Assembly (NCBI RefSeq): GCF_000208865.1
Contig: NC_018397.1
Coordinates: forward strand, 3,038,001 to 3,102,000
Origin: Neospora caninum Liverpool
Taxonomy: Eukaryota > Apicomplexa > Conoidasida > Eucoccidiorida > Sarcocystidae
Length of the DNA: 64,000 bases
Direction: 5' to 3'
Numbering within the stretch: the stretch's first letter is position 1; every line of letters starts with the position of its first letter. Under the pieces are notes generated by a model. That model saw nothing but the letters and a program-made list of their open reading frames with translations. It was not told where the DNA came from and did no database searches. Below, in pieces: positions 1 to 11,900 of the stretch. Made by a program: the position numbers and the translations under genes.

Positions 1-3000
1 CAACGCTCTGCCACATAGACGGAGCATGGAAAGCTGTTGTGTAGACTGACAATGATGCTAAGACTGCTTTACAAAGAAAGGGATAACTGGTTGCAATCCA
101 CCAGGGAAAGACTGTGGAGCATTTGAGACGATAGAGGTGGCGGACGACTGAGACCCCTGCCAGATGAATCTGATCCACTTCTGTTTCCGAACGAGAAGTC
201 AAACGACAACGTCATCAACGGGAAGACGATTTCTCGCTTCTGCTGCGCTTCGACAACATCAATACGGGACCATACCAGCTGATTTGCTATTGCGTGAGGA
301 GGGGACACGAGGGAGAGGGGGGTAACGGGGTCAATCACGCTCATGTTAAGACAAGTGTGACTGACGATTTGTCCTGAACTCAGGCATTCAATGAGATATA
401 TAAACGGCGGCCTCAGGTGTGCTTGGACACGAGAAAAGTTGATTGGAGCAGCTTGTTTTGTCGCGGTTTATACTCGCTCGTTTGCCTTGAATTAAGGGGG
501 TGGGGCACTCGCGTGGCCATCTGCCTCCGCGGAGGAAATCTCCGCGTATAGCCATGAAACTGGTCGCCTTTTCAGAGACGACGGGCCCTACTGTGGTAGC
601 GGCCACACGAGCACCTGATCAGCGCTAGACAGTTGTCATATGAGCCAGTCAGGGGTTGGAGAAGCTCCAGTGTCCGTGAATGGGCGGGTTTGTTCCTGTA
701 AGCCGACCGTACAATTTGTCCAAATGTGTAATTTCGCGTGTAGCACTGGATATGTTCTTGTAGCCCCGTGTTTTGTCTCGGCCCACAAGTATCCATTTCC
801 TCCAGGTTTTCGCGGCGACTGTATCCCGGGATCCACCGCGGTCTTTCGAAGCGAAGCCACACCTGGTTACACATCTCTGCAAGGCTGCATAGGAACAGTT
901 TTTTACTCAAACTTCAAGACTGTCTTTCCCAGCTGGTGTCCCCCGTCCCCCCGCAAAACCGCCTGTTTCCAACAAGACCCAGCTCGGTATAGACCGTCGG
1001 CATATAGTTGAAGACAAGTATTGACAGTGTTTTGGAACTGAGTCTTACAAAAGGGTTCCTGTGAAGCAAAACCCTCAAACTCCCAAGCGGTGTGTGTGCG
1101 AAGCCTTCTTTTGCTTCGGTAAGGAACGGCAGCCGGCAAACAAACATTGCGTGTGTTGCTAATTGTTTTACTCTTGTGCATTGCGCGTGCGCCGGGCACC
1201 GCCCACGTAACTGTGCCTTCGCCACTCTCTTTATGCAATCGCCGAGGGGCATAAATAGAGGCCGTCTTCGGGCCTGCTTGAGCGTCTCTTTCGTATGCGA
1301 GGTTCAAGTTGGCAGGAAAAGTGTAATGCCAAGGGAATCGCCCTCATCCATTTGTGTTTCCCGAGTCGATGCGCAGAAATCAAAGCACGGCAGAGAGGAG
1401 ACAGAGCGAGCGGCACATGCGAGAAGACGACCGTTCTCGCTTCTTTGCTGCCGCGCGAAGGAAAAGGTATCCTACTACTGCCAGGAAGAGGAAGGAGGGA
1501 GAGGACGGTGGAGAAGGGAAAACCGGGGGGGTGTTTGTTCTCTTTTGTTCCACAGTGATTGCCTCCTGTTCCGTTTTTTCTGCTTTCGTCTGGCCCATGG
1601 CCACTCTCCTGACTTTGACGCCTCTCTCTTTGCTCTCCTTTCCGAGTCCATAGTCTTTTTCTGTTTCCTTTACTTGCTTTCACAGGCGCTCGGCCGCGTG
1701 GACGAGAGCCTTGCGGCCTTTTCAAACGAAGCCAAGCCTGTTCCAGATTCGTGCTGGCTCCTCGCCTCGTTACCCAACTCCATTTTTTCTTGCACTGACT
1801 GCGTTTCCGTGTTTCAAAGCCCGCACGTTTCACCAGGTACAGCGCGTAGCTTTCTCTGGGTGCAAACGCACGGCAATATTTGCGACTTCTCTCGTGGACG
1901 AGGCCCGGTCGCTCGCAGAATCCCGCGCGTGTTTTTGTCTGTGTGCTTAAAATCTGTCAAAATTCGTCTGTTTCTGATGAAGCGGCTGGGATATTCTCTC
2001 CGTTTGACTGGAGACGGATTGGCGCGTTTTTTGACGACACGGGTCACCAGCCTCTGTAGCAAAGCAAAGCTTCGTCGGTTCGGTATACCGCAAAAAGAAT
2101 CGTGCTCCGCCGAAACATGCGCGTGACCGTTTGAATTTCCATTTTCTCCGACTTTTTGCTCTCTGCACAGTCGAGACGGGAACTCAGGCTGCGCGGCACC
2201 ATTTGCCGGGGCCTGCACGGGGGCGGGCGAGAGGCTCTCTCAGTCTGTGTCCTGGCAGCGGCTTCTCGGAAAAGAACTGCGGTCTTCTCCGTGTCTCTAC
2301 ACAGCAAAACGAAACAACCCTGGCCAAACGTCGTCCGTCTTTTCGTCTGCCCTGCCGCTGCCCCGTCCCTTTTAGCCTAAAGCGGCGTGTTCGCGTCGTT
2401 CGACTCTCAGCCGCACATTCTCCAGTAGACTCGAAGGCAACGCGCGGATATGATCGCCCTTCCGAATGCCGCCTCGTTTTAACGGCGTTGTGTCCGCTGG
2501 CATTTCGGCCCTTTTTTTTATTGTCTTCCGTCTCTCCCAGATGGTTGGTGGAGAGCGGTCTGCGCCTCCGGCCTCACTCTCCCGTTTCTGCTGTTTCGTA
2601 TGCCTTTGCTGCTGCCGAGCATTTCCCAACTTTCCAAGCGCTTCGCTTCAGTCGTCTTTCGCTTCCTCTGCGGCACCAGAGCGTCAACCATCCTCCAGAG
2701 CTCTCTCGCTCGCCTCGTCTTCGACTCGTCGCTCCTGGTTTTTGTGTAGAGGCATTCAACCTGTCCTTGCGTCGTGCGCGAACACAGAGACGTGTGTGTT
2801 TTTTGGCGCAGGCTCGATTTTCGGTTCGTGGTGCACATCGCGACTTCTCCGGGTGTCTTCCGCGCTGCGGAGCAAGTTCTGGCGGGCATATTCTGCGGGC
2901 TTTTTCCCGCGCGTGGACGCTCTCGTTTTCGTCTCTTCTTCGTTGTTCAGCTGTCTCGTGCTCCTCTTCACCCTTTCCGCGTCGTCGCTCTTTGAAACGC

Positions 3001-3176
3001 ATCGTTTTCGCCTCGTCTGAGACCTCCGCATTCGTCTTTTCCCGTCCTGATTATGTGCGCTCTGGCGAGTAGATCCTTTTCGTGAGTCATTTCGGGATTG
3101 ACTCCGCCCAGTTTTCCGGCCCGCGCGGGTTCCTCTCCTCTCTCTCTCTCTCTGCGTCTTCCCTCTCGACTCGTCA
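1..3176. other. Upstream / leader region, no supported gene
   Basis: No exon here could be supported. The second half (about 1100-3176) is rich in TTC, TCT and CGT triplets and contains two back-to-back plus-strand open frames (1092-2126 and 2131-3072). Their composition is repetitive pyrimidine-rich, without recognisable domains. This is the texture of a long coccidian 5' leader and promoter region for the gene starting at 3177. A CT-rich run (about 3137-3170) sits directly before that start codon. Confidence 0.5.
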
Positions 3177-6100
3177 ATGTCTGCAAATCCCCACTGTCCT
3201 CTTCCGACTCCGTCGGTCCTTTTTGGACGCCACAGTCGGTTCAGCTCGGCGCTTCGGTTCGATCGCAGCAGCCTGAACGGGACGAGCTCGGTGGCAAGCG
3301 ACGGGAGCAGAAACCGGTTGTCTCTGGGGGCCTCTCAGCAGCATGTCTTCATGCACGTGAGTCTCCAGCGCAAGGGTCTGCGAGACTCGGACATCCGCGA
3401 CTTCGTCCAGTGGCTTTCCGCCTCGCTTCAGCAGCAACTCAGGCAGTTTCCCCCCGTGGGCCGCAGCGCGCCTCTCCTGCCTGGCGGCGCAGCGGGCGCA
3501 GGCCCGAATGTCTCTTCCTCGGCGCCGGCGGTGTCGGGCGCGAAGCCCGCGACGGGCCTTTCAAAGGGTGAGCGAGGCGAGAATGACGGGGCGGAGAGAG
3601 GCGGCGCGGAAGACGGCGCCGTGGAGCCGCTGTCGCCGTTCCTGTTCACCTGCTGTCTCGATGTGTCTGAGAACTTCATAACTGCCGACGGTTTGTCTCA
3701 CCTTTTGGGTTTCTTCCAAGCCCACCCTTCTTCCTTTCGACTCGCGAAGCTGAAACTCTACAAAAATCGTCTCGGGGATGCAGGCGCGCGGGTCCTCGCC
3801 GCCTTCATCCAGCCTGCTTCTCCGCTGCCTGCCTCGTCCTCGTCCGCCGCTTCCGGGGCTTTCGCGTCTTCGTCTGCCTCTCTTCGGACGAGCAAAAGCG
3901 TCGGTAACCCCCCCGCGGCGCGGGCGGGGAAACCGACTGCTCCGCCGCCAGCTTTGGAAGAGCTCCATCTGTCCCACTGCGACATCACAGCCAAGGGTTG
4001 TCTCTGCCTGCTGGAGGCCGTGGCCGCCGTGATGGACGACAAAGGCCGGCACCTCTATCCTCGCTACGATCAAGTCCGCCGCTCCCTCGTCCCCCTCTGG
4101 CTGCGACTCGAGTACAACAACATCCACGACCCTCTGGGCCTGCTGAAGCAGTGGTCCGCAAACCTCAAAGGCAAGCGGTCGCTGCCGTCTCCCGTCCCCG
4201 GCGCCGCGTCTTCCAGTAACGCCCCTCTCTCGTTCGCGTGCTTCGCAGAAAAATTGCCTCTCTCTTCCGGCGGGGGCCGAGCAGGAGCTGGCGGCGCGAA
4301 CGCGCTGTCTGCCGCCGTCGCAGACAGCTCCGGCGCCTACTTCCACTGCACGCCTGCGCGATGCTGCCGAGCGACTTCCACCTGTGCTCCGATCCTCCAT
4401 GTGTACATGATCACGCACCAAAGCAGCGGAGTCGCGGCGGCAACCCCCACGGCGAGTTCCTCCACGGTGTCTTCGCTCGGCACCGCGATCGTCAGCAATC
4501 TCTCTGAGGCAGGCTCGAGGAGACAAGGCGGATCCACAGCGCCTGGCGCGCTTCCCGCCCTCATCGGCGCCCATCCAAATTCTGCAGCCCTCTCTCGCCC
4601 GCCCGGTGCGGAGACCGCGACTGCCCAAGGGAGAAGGCGATCCTTCGGCGCGGGCCCGGGCACTGCGTCTGCCGCCGCAAACAGTGCCGGCCAACCCGCC
4701 GGAGGCGCCTCGCAACAGCCCAGTCGGCGCGGGAGCAGCGGCGGAAAGAAACAGAGCCAGCAGGCGCGGGGCCGCGCGCGCAGCAGCAGCGGAGGCACCG
4801 ACGCGAGAGCTGGAGCCTCAGGGACGGGGTCTGCCAAAGGCGCTGCCGGAGGCGACCAGGCAGATGGAAAGGACGCAGGGGAGGCGTCTGGACGGCAACG
4901 CCCTGCAGCTGGGGGCGGGAGAGGAGACGAGGCCCGAGAGCGAGACCGGGCAGACGCCCAGTCGGGGGCGTGTGGCGGAAGGGACGGGGCCGCAGAAGAG
5001 AGACGCAGTGGCGAGAAGGTCGGATCCCGCGATCGCCGAGATCTGCGGGGATCGACGCAAGCGGGAGGCGAGAAGAGGAATGGAGGTAGAGAGGAACCGA
5101 CGGCGTTGGGAGACAAGACTGCGGCGGGAGACGCCGCAGGGCGAACTTCTCCGTCGGCCGGAGTCGAAATTGACAAGGCGGAAGTGGGGCGTTGCTTGCC
5201 GCTGTACATTTTTTTGGATGCGTCTGCAGTGCTGCAGATGGCAGATCGGAAGGAAAACGAGAAGTCGGAGTCGGGAAGTTCTCTCTTTTTGTCGTTCAAC
5301 TCCCTGAAGATGCTCTGCAAAGAGCAACTCATTGTTCACCGAGGACGCAGTTCGGTCTCGCCTTCGTCGGGCCGAACTCGCAACCCGTTGACGCGGTCGG
5401 AAGGGCTCTTCGCGGATGCTCCCGAGAGCGACCTGACGCTGTTGCTGGTCGTGGACGCCGTCCAACAGGAGCTCTTGGGTTTGTCGCGAGGGAGTTTTCT
5501 CGGGTCCTCTGAGAACTTGTCGCTCGGCGAGCCGCGCGGGCGACGGGGAATCGACGCCCTGGAGCAGCTTCACACCCTCGCGACGGACTTCTGTCTCGTA
5601 GAATACGTCGGCTGCGTGCAGCAACCTCAGCCGGCGCCTGCGTGGGCGCGGCCGGAAGATCAAAGTCGCCAAACCAGCGACGGGCGGAGAGAAGACGGAC
5701 GAAACGTTTCGGGAGGCCGGAACTCCGACCGGGGGGACGGCAAAGGCAAACATGCAAACAGCCGCAAGGGAAACAACCGGGAGAGTGAGAATATGGAGTT
5801 TCTGTTGGAAGACGACGACCGAGAAGAAGGCAACGATTTTGCGTGCCTGACGTCCGAGGAAGTCGCGGTGGGGCAGCGGGATGCGAACCTTTCTGTCCAC
5901 ACGCTGAAAACGATCGACTACGCCCTTCTCTGGAAAGCGCATCTTGAGGAAGTGTCTCTGCATGCGGACCCGGACCGCGACACATCCGACCTCATGTTTT
6001 TCATCACTGCCAATCCTGCCGTTGATGCGTTTATTCGCCAGATTGCGCCGCTTACAATGTCGAGAGGCCCTGGCAGGCAGCGAGACGCGTCCCCCCGTGC

Positions 6101-8923
6101 CAAGGGACCAGACGGCAGCACTGCACGAGCGTTTCTCCCGTGTCTTCTTCTTCAAGAGTTCAGTCTTGCTGTCGCGCGGCATATTGAGACTCGCAACGTC
6201 TCTGTGGAGAGGACTGGGCAAAGCCTGAACGAAGACGGCAGCGCGAGTTGGCGACCACCGCCTTTGACCGCGGCAGACTTCCGACTGGCTGGGGCCTCGC
6301 TCCTTCGAAAGGAACAGGACAGCAGACGCGGATATCTCCCCGCGGCGGGCTCCTCGCGCCTGTCTGCGGAGGCCTTCTTGGGCCCGGGGACCTCGGGGGC
6401 CGGGACAGGGCCCAACGAGGTTGACCTCGCACGCGAGCGTGCATTTGTCGGTTTCCCGTCTCTGGCGGATCGAGCAAGAGAGCGGAGAAGCAGCAGCATC
6501 GGACGCCAGGGCGGCGGTTTGCCGGAGGGCGCTGCGCATCGCCGAGCCTCTGGGGACGAGCGACACCACGGATCTTCGCCGAAGCTCGGCGGCTTCGGCT
6601 CTTTGGAGACCGCCTCTGCGCTCGGGCTCCTGCCTCACGAGCGAGATGGGGAGTACCCCACGTTTCTGCCTCCCCTCATTGGCACGGGCTTCACAAATGA
6701 GGCGTTTCTGCGGGAAAGCAGCGGCAGCCGAGACCAGCTGCTCGCAGACTCGGTTTTTGGAAGTCCTCTCTCGGGCCCAGGCTCTTCTAACTCGGCCAGT
6801 CGCGCGTGCGACTCGCTTCGAGGACGCGGCAGTTCGTCGCTCACCCACCCGCCAGCCCTGGCGGCTCTTCTCTGCAGTGCCGGAGGCCGGAACGCGGCAG
6901 GCTCCGGAGGCGCGATGGGCGAGCGTGGGTCGGCGGTGGATTCAGTCCCGTTGGCGCCGGCGCTCGCGGGGTCTCGACACGGTCTGTGCAGCAAAGTCAT
7001 GACCGTCGCCGAGCTGGAAGAAATGCAACTCAAGATGAGGCGCCAGCAAGCAGAGGCGGAAGCCGCGAGCTTGGAACGTTTTGTGGGGCCGGGTCCGCGC
7101 GGTCTCGGCGGAGTGGAAGAAAATGGCCGCAACGCGGGCCAGGGAGGAGGCGAGGCCAGTGAGAGATCTCCCTTTCTGCTCGCTTCTGGAGGAAACGCGG
7201 CGTCGGATGACAACGCGGGAGACCTTTTCGGCGTCGGTCCCCACGCTCTGGGACAGCACGGAAGGCCGGCGGGCCCGCTGGCGGATGCAGCCGCGCGCGG
7301 GGTGCCTTTCGACGCGGGCGAGGCAGCTAGCTCGCTTGCAGCGGCGATGCTGCCTTTGCTTCAGCGAAACTCAAGACTCGGTGGCGCCGGCGACCGCGGG
7401 CTTGGCGAAGACGGCAATCCCGCGGAGGAAGACTTCCTGCTGAGGCGGTGTGGAAGCAGCAGAGAGAAGCTCCTGCAGTCGCACGGCTCGGGCTCGCACT
7501 CCTCAGAAGTCGTGGGACACGGCAGAGACGCCGGCTGCCGCGGGGTCGAGGGACCAGGTCTCTCAGAAGTGGAAATCAAGTGAGGAGCCACAACGGGGAA
7601 GAACGAGGCGTTTTCCTCAACTCGGGTTGTGTCCAACGCTGTGTCAAGTGTATCTGTGGCAAGAGTGACGGGAAACCTGCGCGGGGGGTTGTCCAGGGGG
7701 CGGTGTATGTGCTTCCAGATAGGAAAAAGGCGCTCCTTGAGAAAGGCTCTGGATCTGCGCATGCGCAGGAACACTGGGCATGTCAAAAAAAGTTTGAGGG
7801 GTTGTTTAGGTGCTGAAAAAGCCGCGCGGTGTGGATCTTTCTGGAGGGTCCGTCAGTCTTCTTCAGATGGGCGCGTGTGTCTGCCCGAAAGATTTGCCTG
7901 CAAAGAGGCTGCGCCGTCACTTTTTTTCTGCTTTGTGGGGCTCTCCTGCGTTTCCTGTACAGGTGCGAATTGATTGACGCAATTGCCATCGTGCAGGAGC
8001 TCTCGAGCCGCGTGCGGCTCTTGTGGGAGAACAACGTGAACCAGGGAGGCAACGCCCATGGCGGCAGGAGCGCGGCGGGAGATGCGCTGATGAAAGAAGA
8101 TCTTCTTCGCCGCGCGCAGGACTGTGTGACGCGATGGCGTCAGCTTCTGCTGGTGGCGAGTAAACAGCAGGTGGAGGAACGTGAGCATATGGCCGTCGGG
8201 CGAGGCAACGAACACCTCGCCTTGCCCGCGGAGTGGCAGGGCTCTGTGCCTGCCTCGCAAGCGCATGCAGGCCTGAGCGGAGCGACGGGACCGAGTTCCG
8301 GGCGAGGCGAGAGGTCGCTGTCCGAAGGCAGCCAATCGGGCTTGGCCGGGGAGACAGGCGTCTCCTCGGGGAGTGGACCAGCAGTTGTGCTTCCGCCCCT
8401 GCAAATGCAGCAGGCGCGTCCCCGGGGCGCGCCGTCTCTCCCGCCCCCTCGGTGTTGGGTCTCGCCCGCTGAAAGTGGAGACCAAAGCAGTCCGCCTCTG
8501 CATCACCCGTGGCGGCCACAGCCTGAACTGTCCGGACCCCCGTCCCTCTTCAGTCAACAGGCTGCGCATGCGTGGGGAAGTGGAGAAGGGGTGAGTGTCC
8601 GAGGAAGTGGAGGCGCGTCAGGCAGAGGACATGGGTCGCAGGAAGATCCGCGAGGAATGCTCGGCCTCCATCCGTCTCTGCAGTGGCGGCCAGAGGCCGA
8701 CAGAGACTGTGGCCCAGATGGCTTTGGAACAGACGAGGACGCCGCGCTTCAACCCGGAGCGCTTCCCTCGCCAGTGCCCCGGTCTCTGCTGCCTCTTCAG
8801 CGTCACGGGGCGGGTCTTCAGGGGATTCTTCCTCCCGGAGTCGTCGGGGGCGCTGGACCTAACAGCGGGACACCTGGCGGCTGTCCAACGGGTCCAGCTG
8901 CGGGAGCGCCCAGGGCCCTGTGA
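3177..8923 (+). CDS. Leucine-rich-repeat protein with PIN-like region, 2 exons
   Basis: Exon 1 is 3177-7579 and exon 2 is 7963-8923. The donor GTGAG at 7580 and the acceptor CAG ending at 7962 restore one frame of 1,788 codons (1,787 residues). Without splicing the frame stops at 7583. Residues about 55-110 and 160-320 hold RI-like leucine-rich repeats (LAKLKLYKNRLGDAGARVLA, LEELHLSHCDITAKG, LWLRLEYNNI). A region at about 675-1005 resembles a PIN nuclease fold: LDASAVLQMAD near 677, VVDAVQQELLGL near 757, FFITANPAVD near 942, then a helix near 990. The expected third acidic residue is not clear (ITAN rather than TND), so catalysis is uncertain. Between and after these lie Ala/Gly/Ser/Arg-rich disordered stretches. 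Exon 2 begins with a helical segment (ELIDAIAIVQELSS) and ends in Pro/Gly-rich sequence. The role is unknown; RNA metabolism is a guess from the PIN-like part. The start is the first ATG after the CT-rich leader. Confidence 0.75.
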
Positions 8924-11900
8924 CACACGGGGAGCGAGTGTGCAGAACGCGAAGAACACGGAGAAGGAATGCTTCGGCTGTGGAGGCTGACAGAGAGGGG
9001 ACACGATCTTGAATCCGAGGTGACGGGCGTCGGACAGTCAGCAGACAGTCGAAGAGGGGCGGCCACAGGGCGTCTTCTCGATTCGTGAAGTCGAGATCGG
9101 CACACCTGAGTGCGTGGGGCGTCCTGCAGCTGGAAGCAGCAAGTGGAGCCGTCTCAGATTTCCTCGAGTCGCGAAGCGGCCGTGTCTGCCGGAGTGCTCC
9201 TCGCGAGGACGGTCGCGCAGGGTTGTAACTCTGTGGAATCCTCCGTGGATTGTGGTCAAAAGACGATTGGCAAGGGGTCTGTCATCGCTCTGGCGTAGGC
9301 GAAGTAGTAGAGCCGCCAGCGAGATGTGTGTTAATCTGCAGGGAGACAGCTGAGCAAGCCGTTGCCGGCAGGCGGCGCGGTTCGACTTGAGCGCGCAGGA
9401 AATACGATCGTCGCGGGAAAGTAACAAATCAGGTGGAGGCCAAGAAACTTGGACGGAGCGGTGAAAAGAACAAAGGAAGACCGAAGGCAGGAGCGAAGCG
9501 ACGTTGCCCATCTTCTACGCGCGGTATAGGGGGGCACGCGGCGAGCGGCCGCCTCAACCGTGAATTTTGAGGCTGGGAGTGAAAACGGTTCGGTTCCCGG
9601 TGTCGGAGCGTGGCTGCGTAGGCGAGAAAGAAAATGGGAGGCTTGGGCGAGAGAGAAGCATGTGGAACAAGAGGAAAGGTAGTTCTGGATCAACTCGGTG
9701 AGAGCCGCAACGGTTCCTGCCGTTTCCCGAGTGTTTTTTTTAACGAATGAGAAGGGCTTTTTTGCAGCGTCAAACTGTTTCTCTGGCAGCGCAAAAGAAG
9801 TACCGTACCACTGTGAGAGAGTCGGGAAGCAAACGCAATGCAGAGATCTTGTAACCGAGAAGGAGGAAAGCCGAAACGACGCCCCGGTCATTCAAACGAT
9901 TGTCGAGGGCTGCGTAAATAGGGGAGGAATCGCCCGTACATGAGTTGCAACTTTTCCGGTGCTACATTCATCGGCTGGTTGTACGGTCTCGGATCACGCT
10001 GACACGTGCGGACTTGGGGGAAGTGCACTGGAGAAGCGCTTGTCCAGTCCTAGCCACCGATAGAAGAATGCGAGCAAAAATGTTGCAGGTGGTCTTTTAT
10101 CGCATGGGGGGGAGAAGTCCAGGTGCAGAAGATGATACTTTCGACGAAGAAATGTGCCCAAGAGTGGTCACCGCGGAAGCGAAACTTCCGGGATATCAAA
10201 GACACGGGGTATACGCATGACGGCGATGGGCTGCAAATGAGGAATGTGGTAGCTGAGTGTCCCGTCGTATCGCCCTGTCCGGCACACTTGTTCAGAGAAG
10301 GAAGACGCCCGAGGCGGAGATGTCGGGGAGAAACATTCGCAGTAAAGGACATCGTCAGGGGGGGTTCACACGTTGAAAGAGACTTCATATACCTGTTGCC
10401 ACGATGGATCACGTGCCTCTGTACAGGCACGTTTTACATGCTCATACAGCAGAAAAATGAAGAAGTAATTCGAAACAGGCCTCCAACATCAATGTAACTG
10501 GCTTTTTCAGACCTCTTCTTTGGAGAGTTCCCCGTGAGCTTGGATCGAGTGTGAGTGCTTTTGCCCCGTACCCTTTTTTCCAGCGATAAATGTGTGAAGA
10601 CGAGAATGTTTCAGACTGCATTTCCGCATGCCTGTGAAAACGAAGAACAGGAAAAACTGAATTTTCTGCACCCATGCCGGGAATGGGATCAGTCGGTGCC
10701 CTCGAGTGCACGGCGACGCATTTCAGTCCGAGCTGCCAGAGCAGCCGCACGTCAGCTTTGTTCACATCCGTCAAACGAGCGGCACTTAGGATCCACAGGC
10801 GATGAGGTACATCGTATACCCACTATCGGTGCCTCCTGCGTTCAGTTACAATCCACTTTTTAGCGCATTTTGAGCGTGAGAAGCGCAAATGGGGAAGAAT
10901 CCGCGTGCCGTGTGCCTCTAGCTAGTCCAAAACTCACTGTTCCGAAAAGCTTAGATGTTGGGATGGTACTTCATATCATACGATGTAGCTTCGGAAGTGA
11001 GATCGTGCCAAACCATCTTGCCGTATGTGTCACGACAAAGATTCACCAGATTCTACCGCCCTGAACAGTCTAGCTGCATGTGGTTCCGTCCGTACGATGA
11101 AAAACCAAGCAGCTCGCGCATGCAAGGTTGGTATTATATCTTTCCTATGGAAGACCGAAAGCGCTGAACCAGCACGGCGATTGCTACACGTACAATCCAT
11201 TACTCGGTAGGGTCCGTTTCTCGCCGCCAGTTCTTGAAGAAGCCGGAAGCGGCTAAATGCGTACGACGGTGTGTCTGTGGTTCTTCTCCTGCGTTGTGTT
11301 TTAGTGGTCTGAGATTACAGGCCAGTAGATATGTTTTGTGGGGAGAGTGGCTGGGAAAGGGAAAGGAACGGTACGATTCCTTCTTTCAAACGATGGGAGC
11401 GAGCAGAAGAGGCTCAAAAATAGGGGGTGACCACCTGCACTTGTAGGGATGCCGTGCGTAGCGGCTATCCTGATTTGCTGCAACTGAAGTTACACAAAAA
11501 ACCAAGTTCAGCCGCTTCTCTGGCGGTAGCCGAGGCCCGTTTTCTGTGGAACAGACATGGGCGACAGCCAGCTCCGTGAAGCACTAAGAGGCAACCACGA
11601 CGGCATCCACCTTGCAGGATGGCGAACCGTGCGGCTGTCTTGGGTCTAGGCTGTCTCTTCGGTGCTCTTTCGGGGGCTTTCCTCCCACACGGTGTTGCGT
11701 ATATAGCATAGCTGGAGTTGCTTGGTTCGCAAAAAGCGCTGCTTATTTCCAGGCGGTGGCGCTGCATTGAATCAGAAAAACATCGGGCGGGTAAGCAGCG
11801 ATCAGAAGGGAGCGCCTACAAAATGTGTATATTTGTGTGGACAGAAGCTCACAGTCGCCTGACAGGATCAGCGGTAACAGGTAGACCGAAAATGTACAGA

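Noticed and set aside
4818..6848. Minus-strand open frame of 676 codons
   Set aside because: Antisense to the LRR/PIN-like exon, Arg/Ser/Ala-rich with no domain; a shadow of biased codon use on the other strand.
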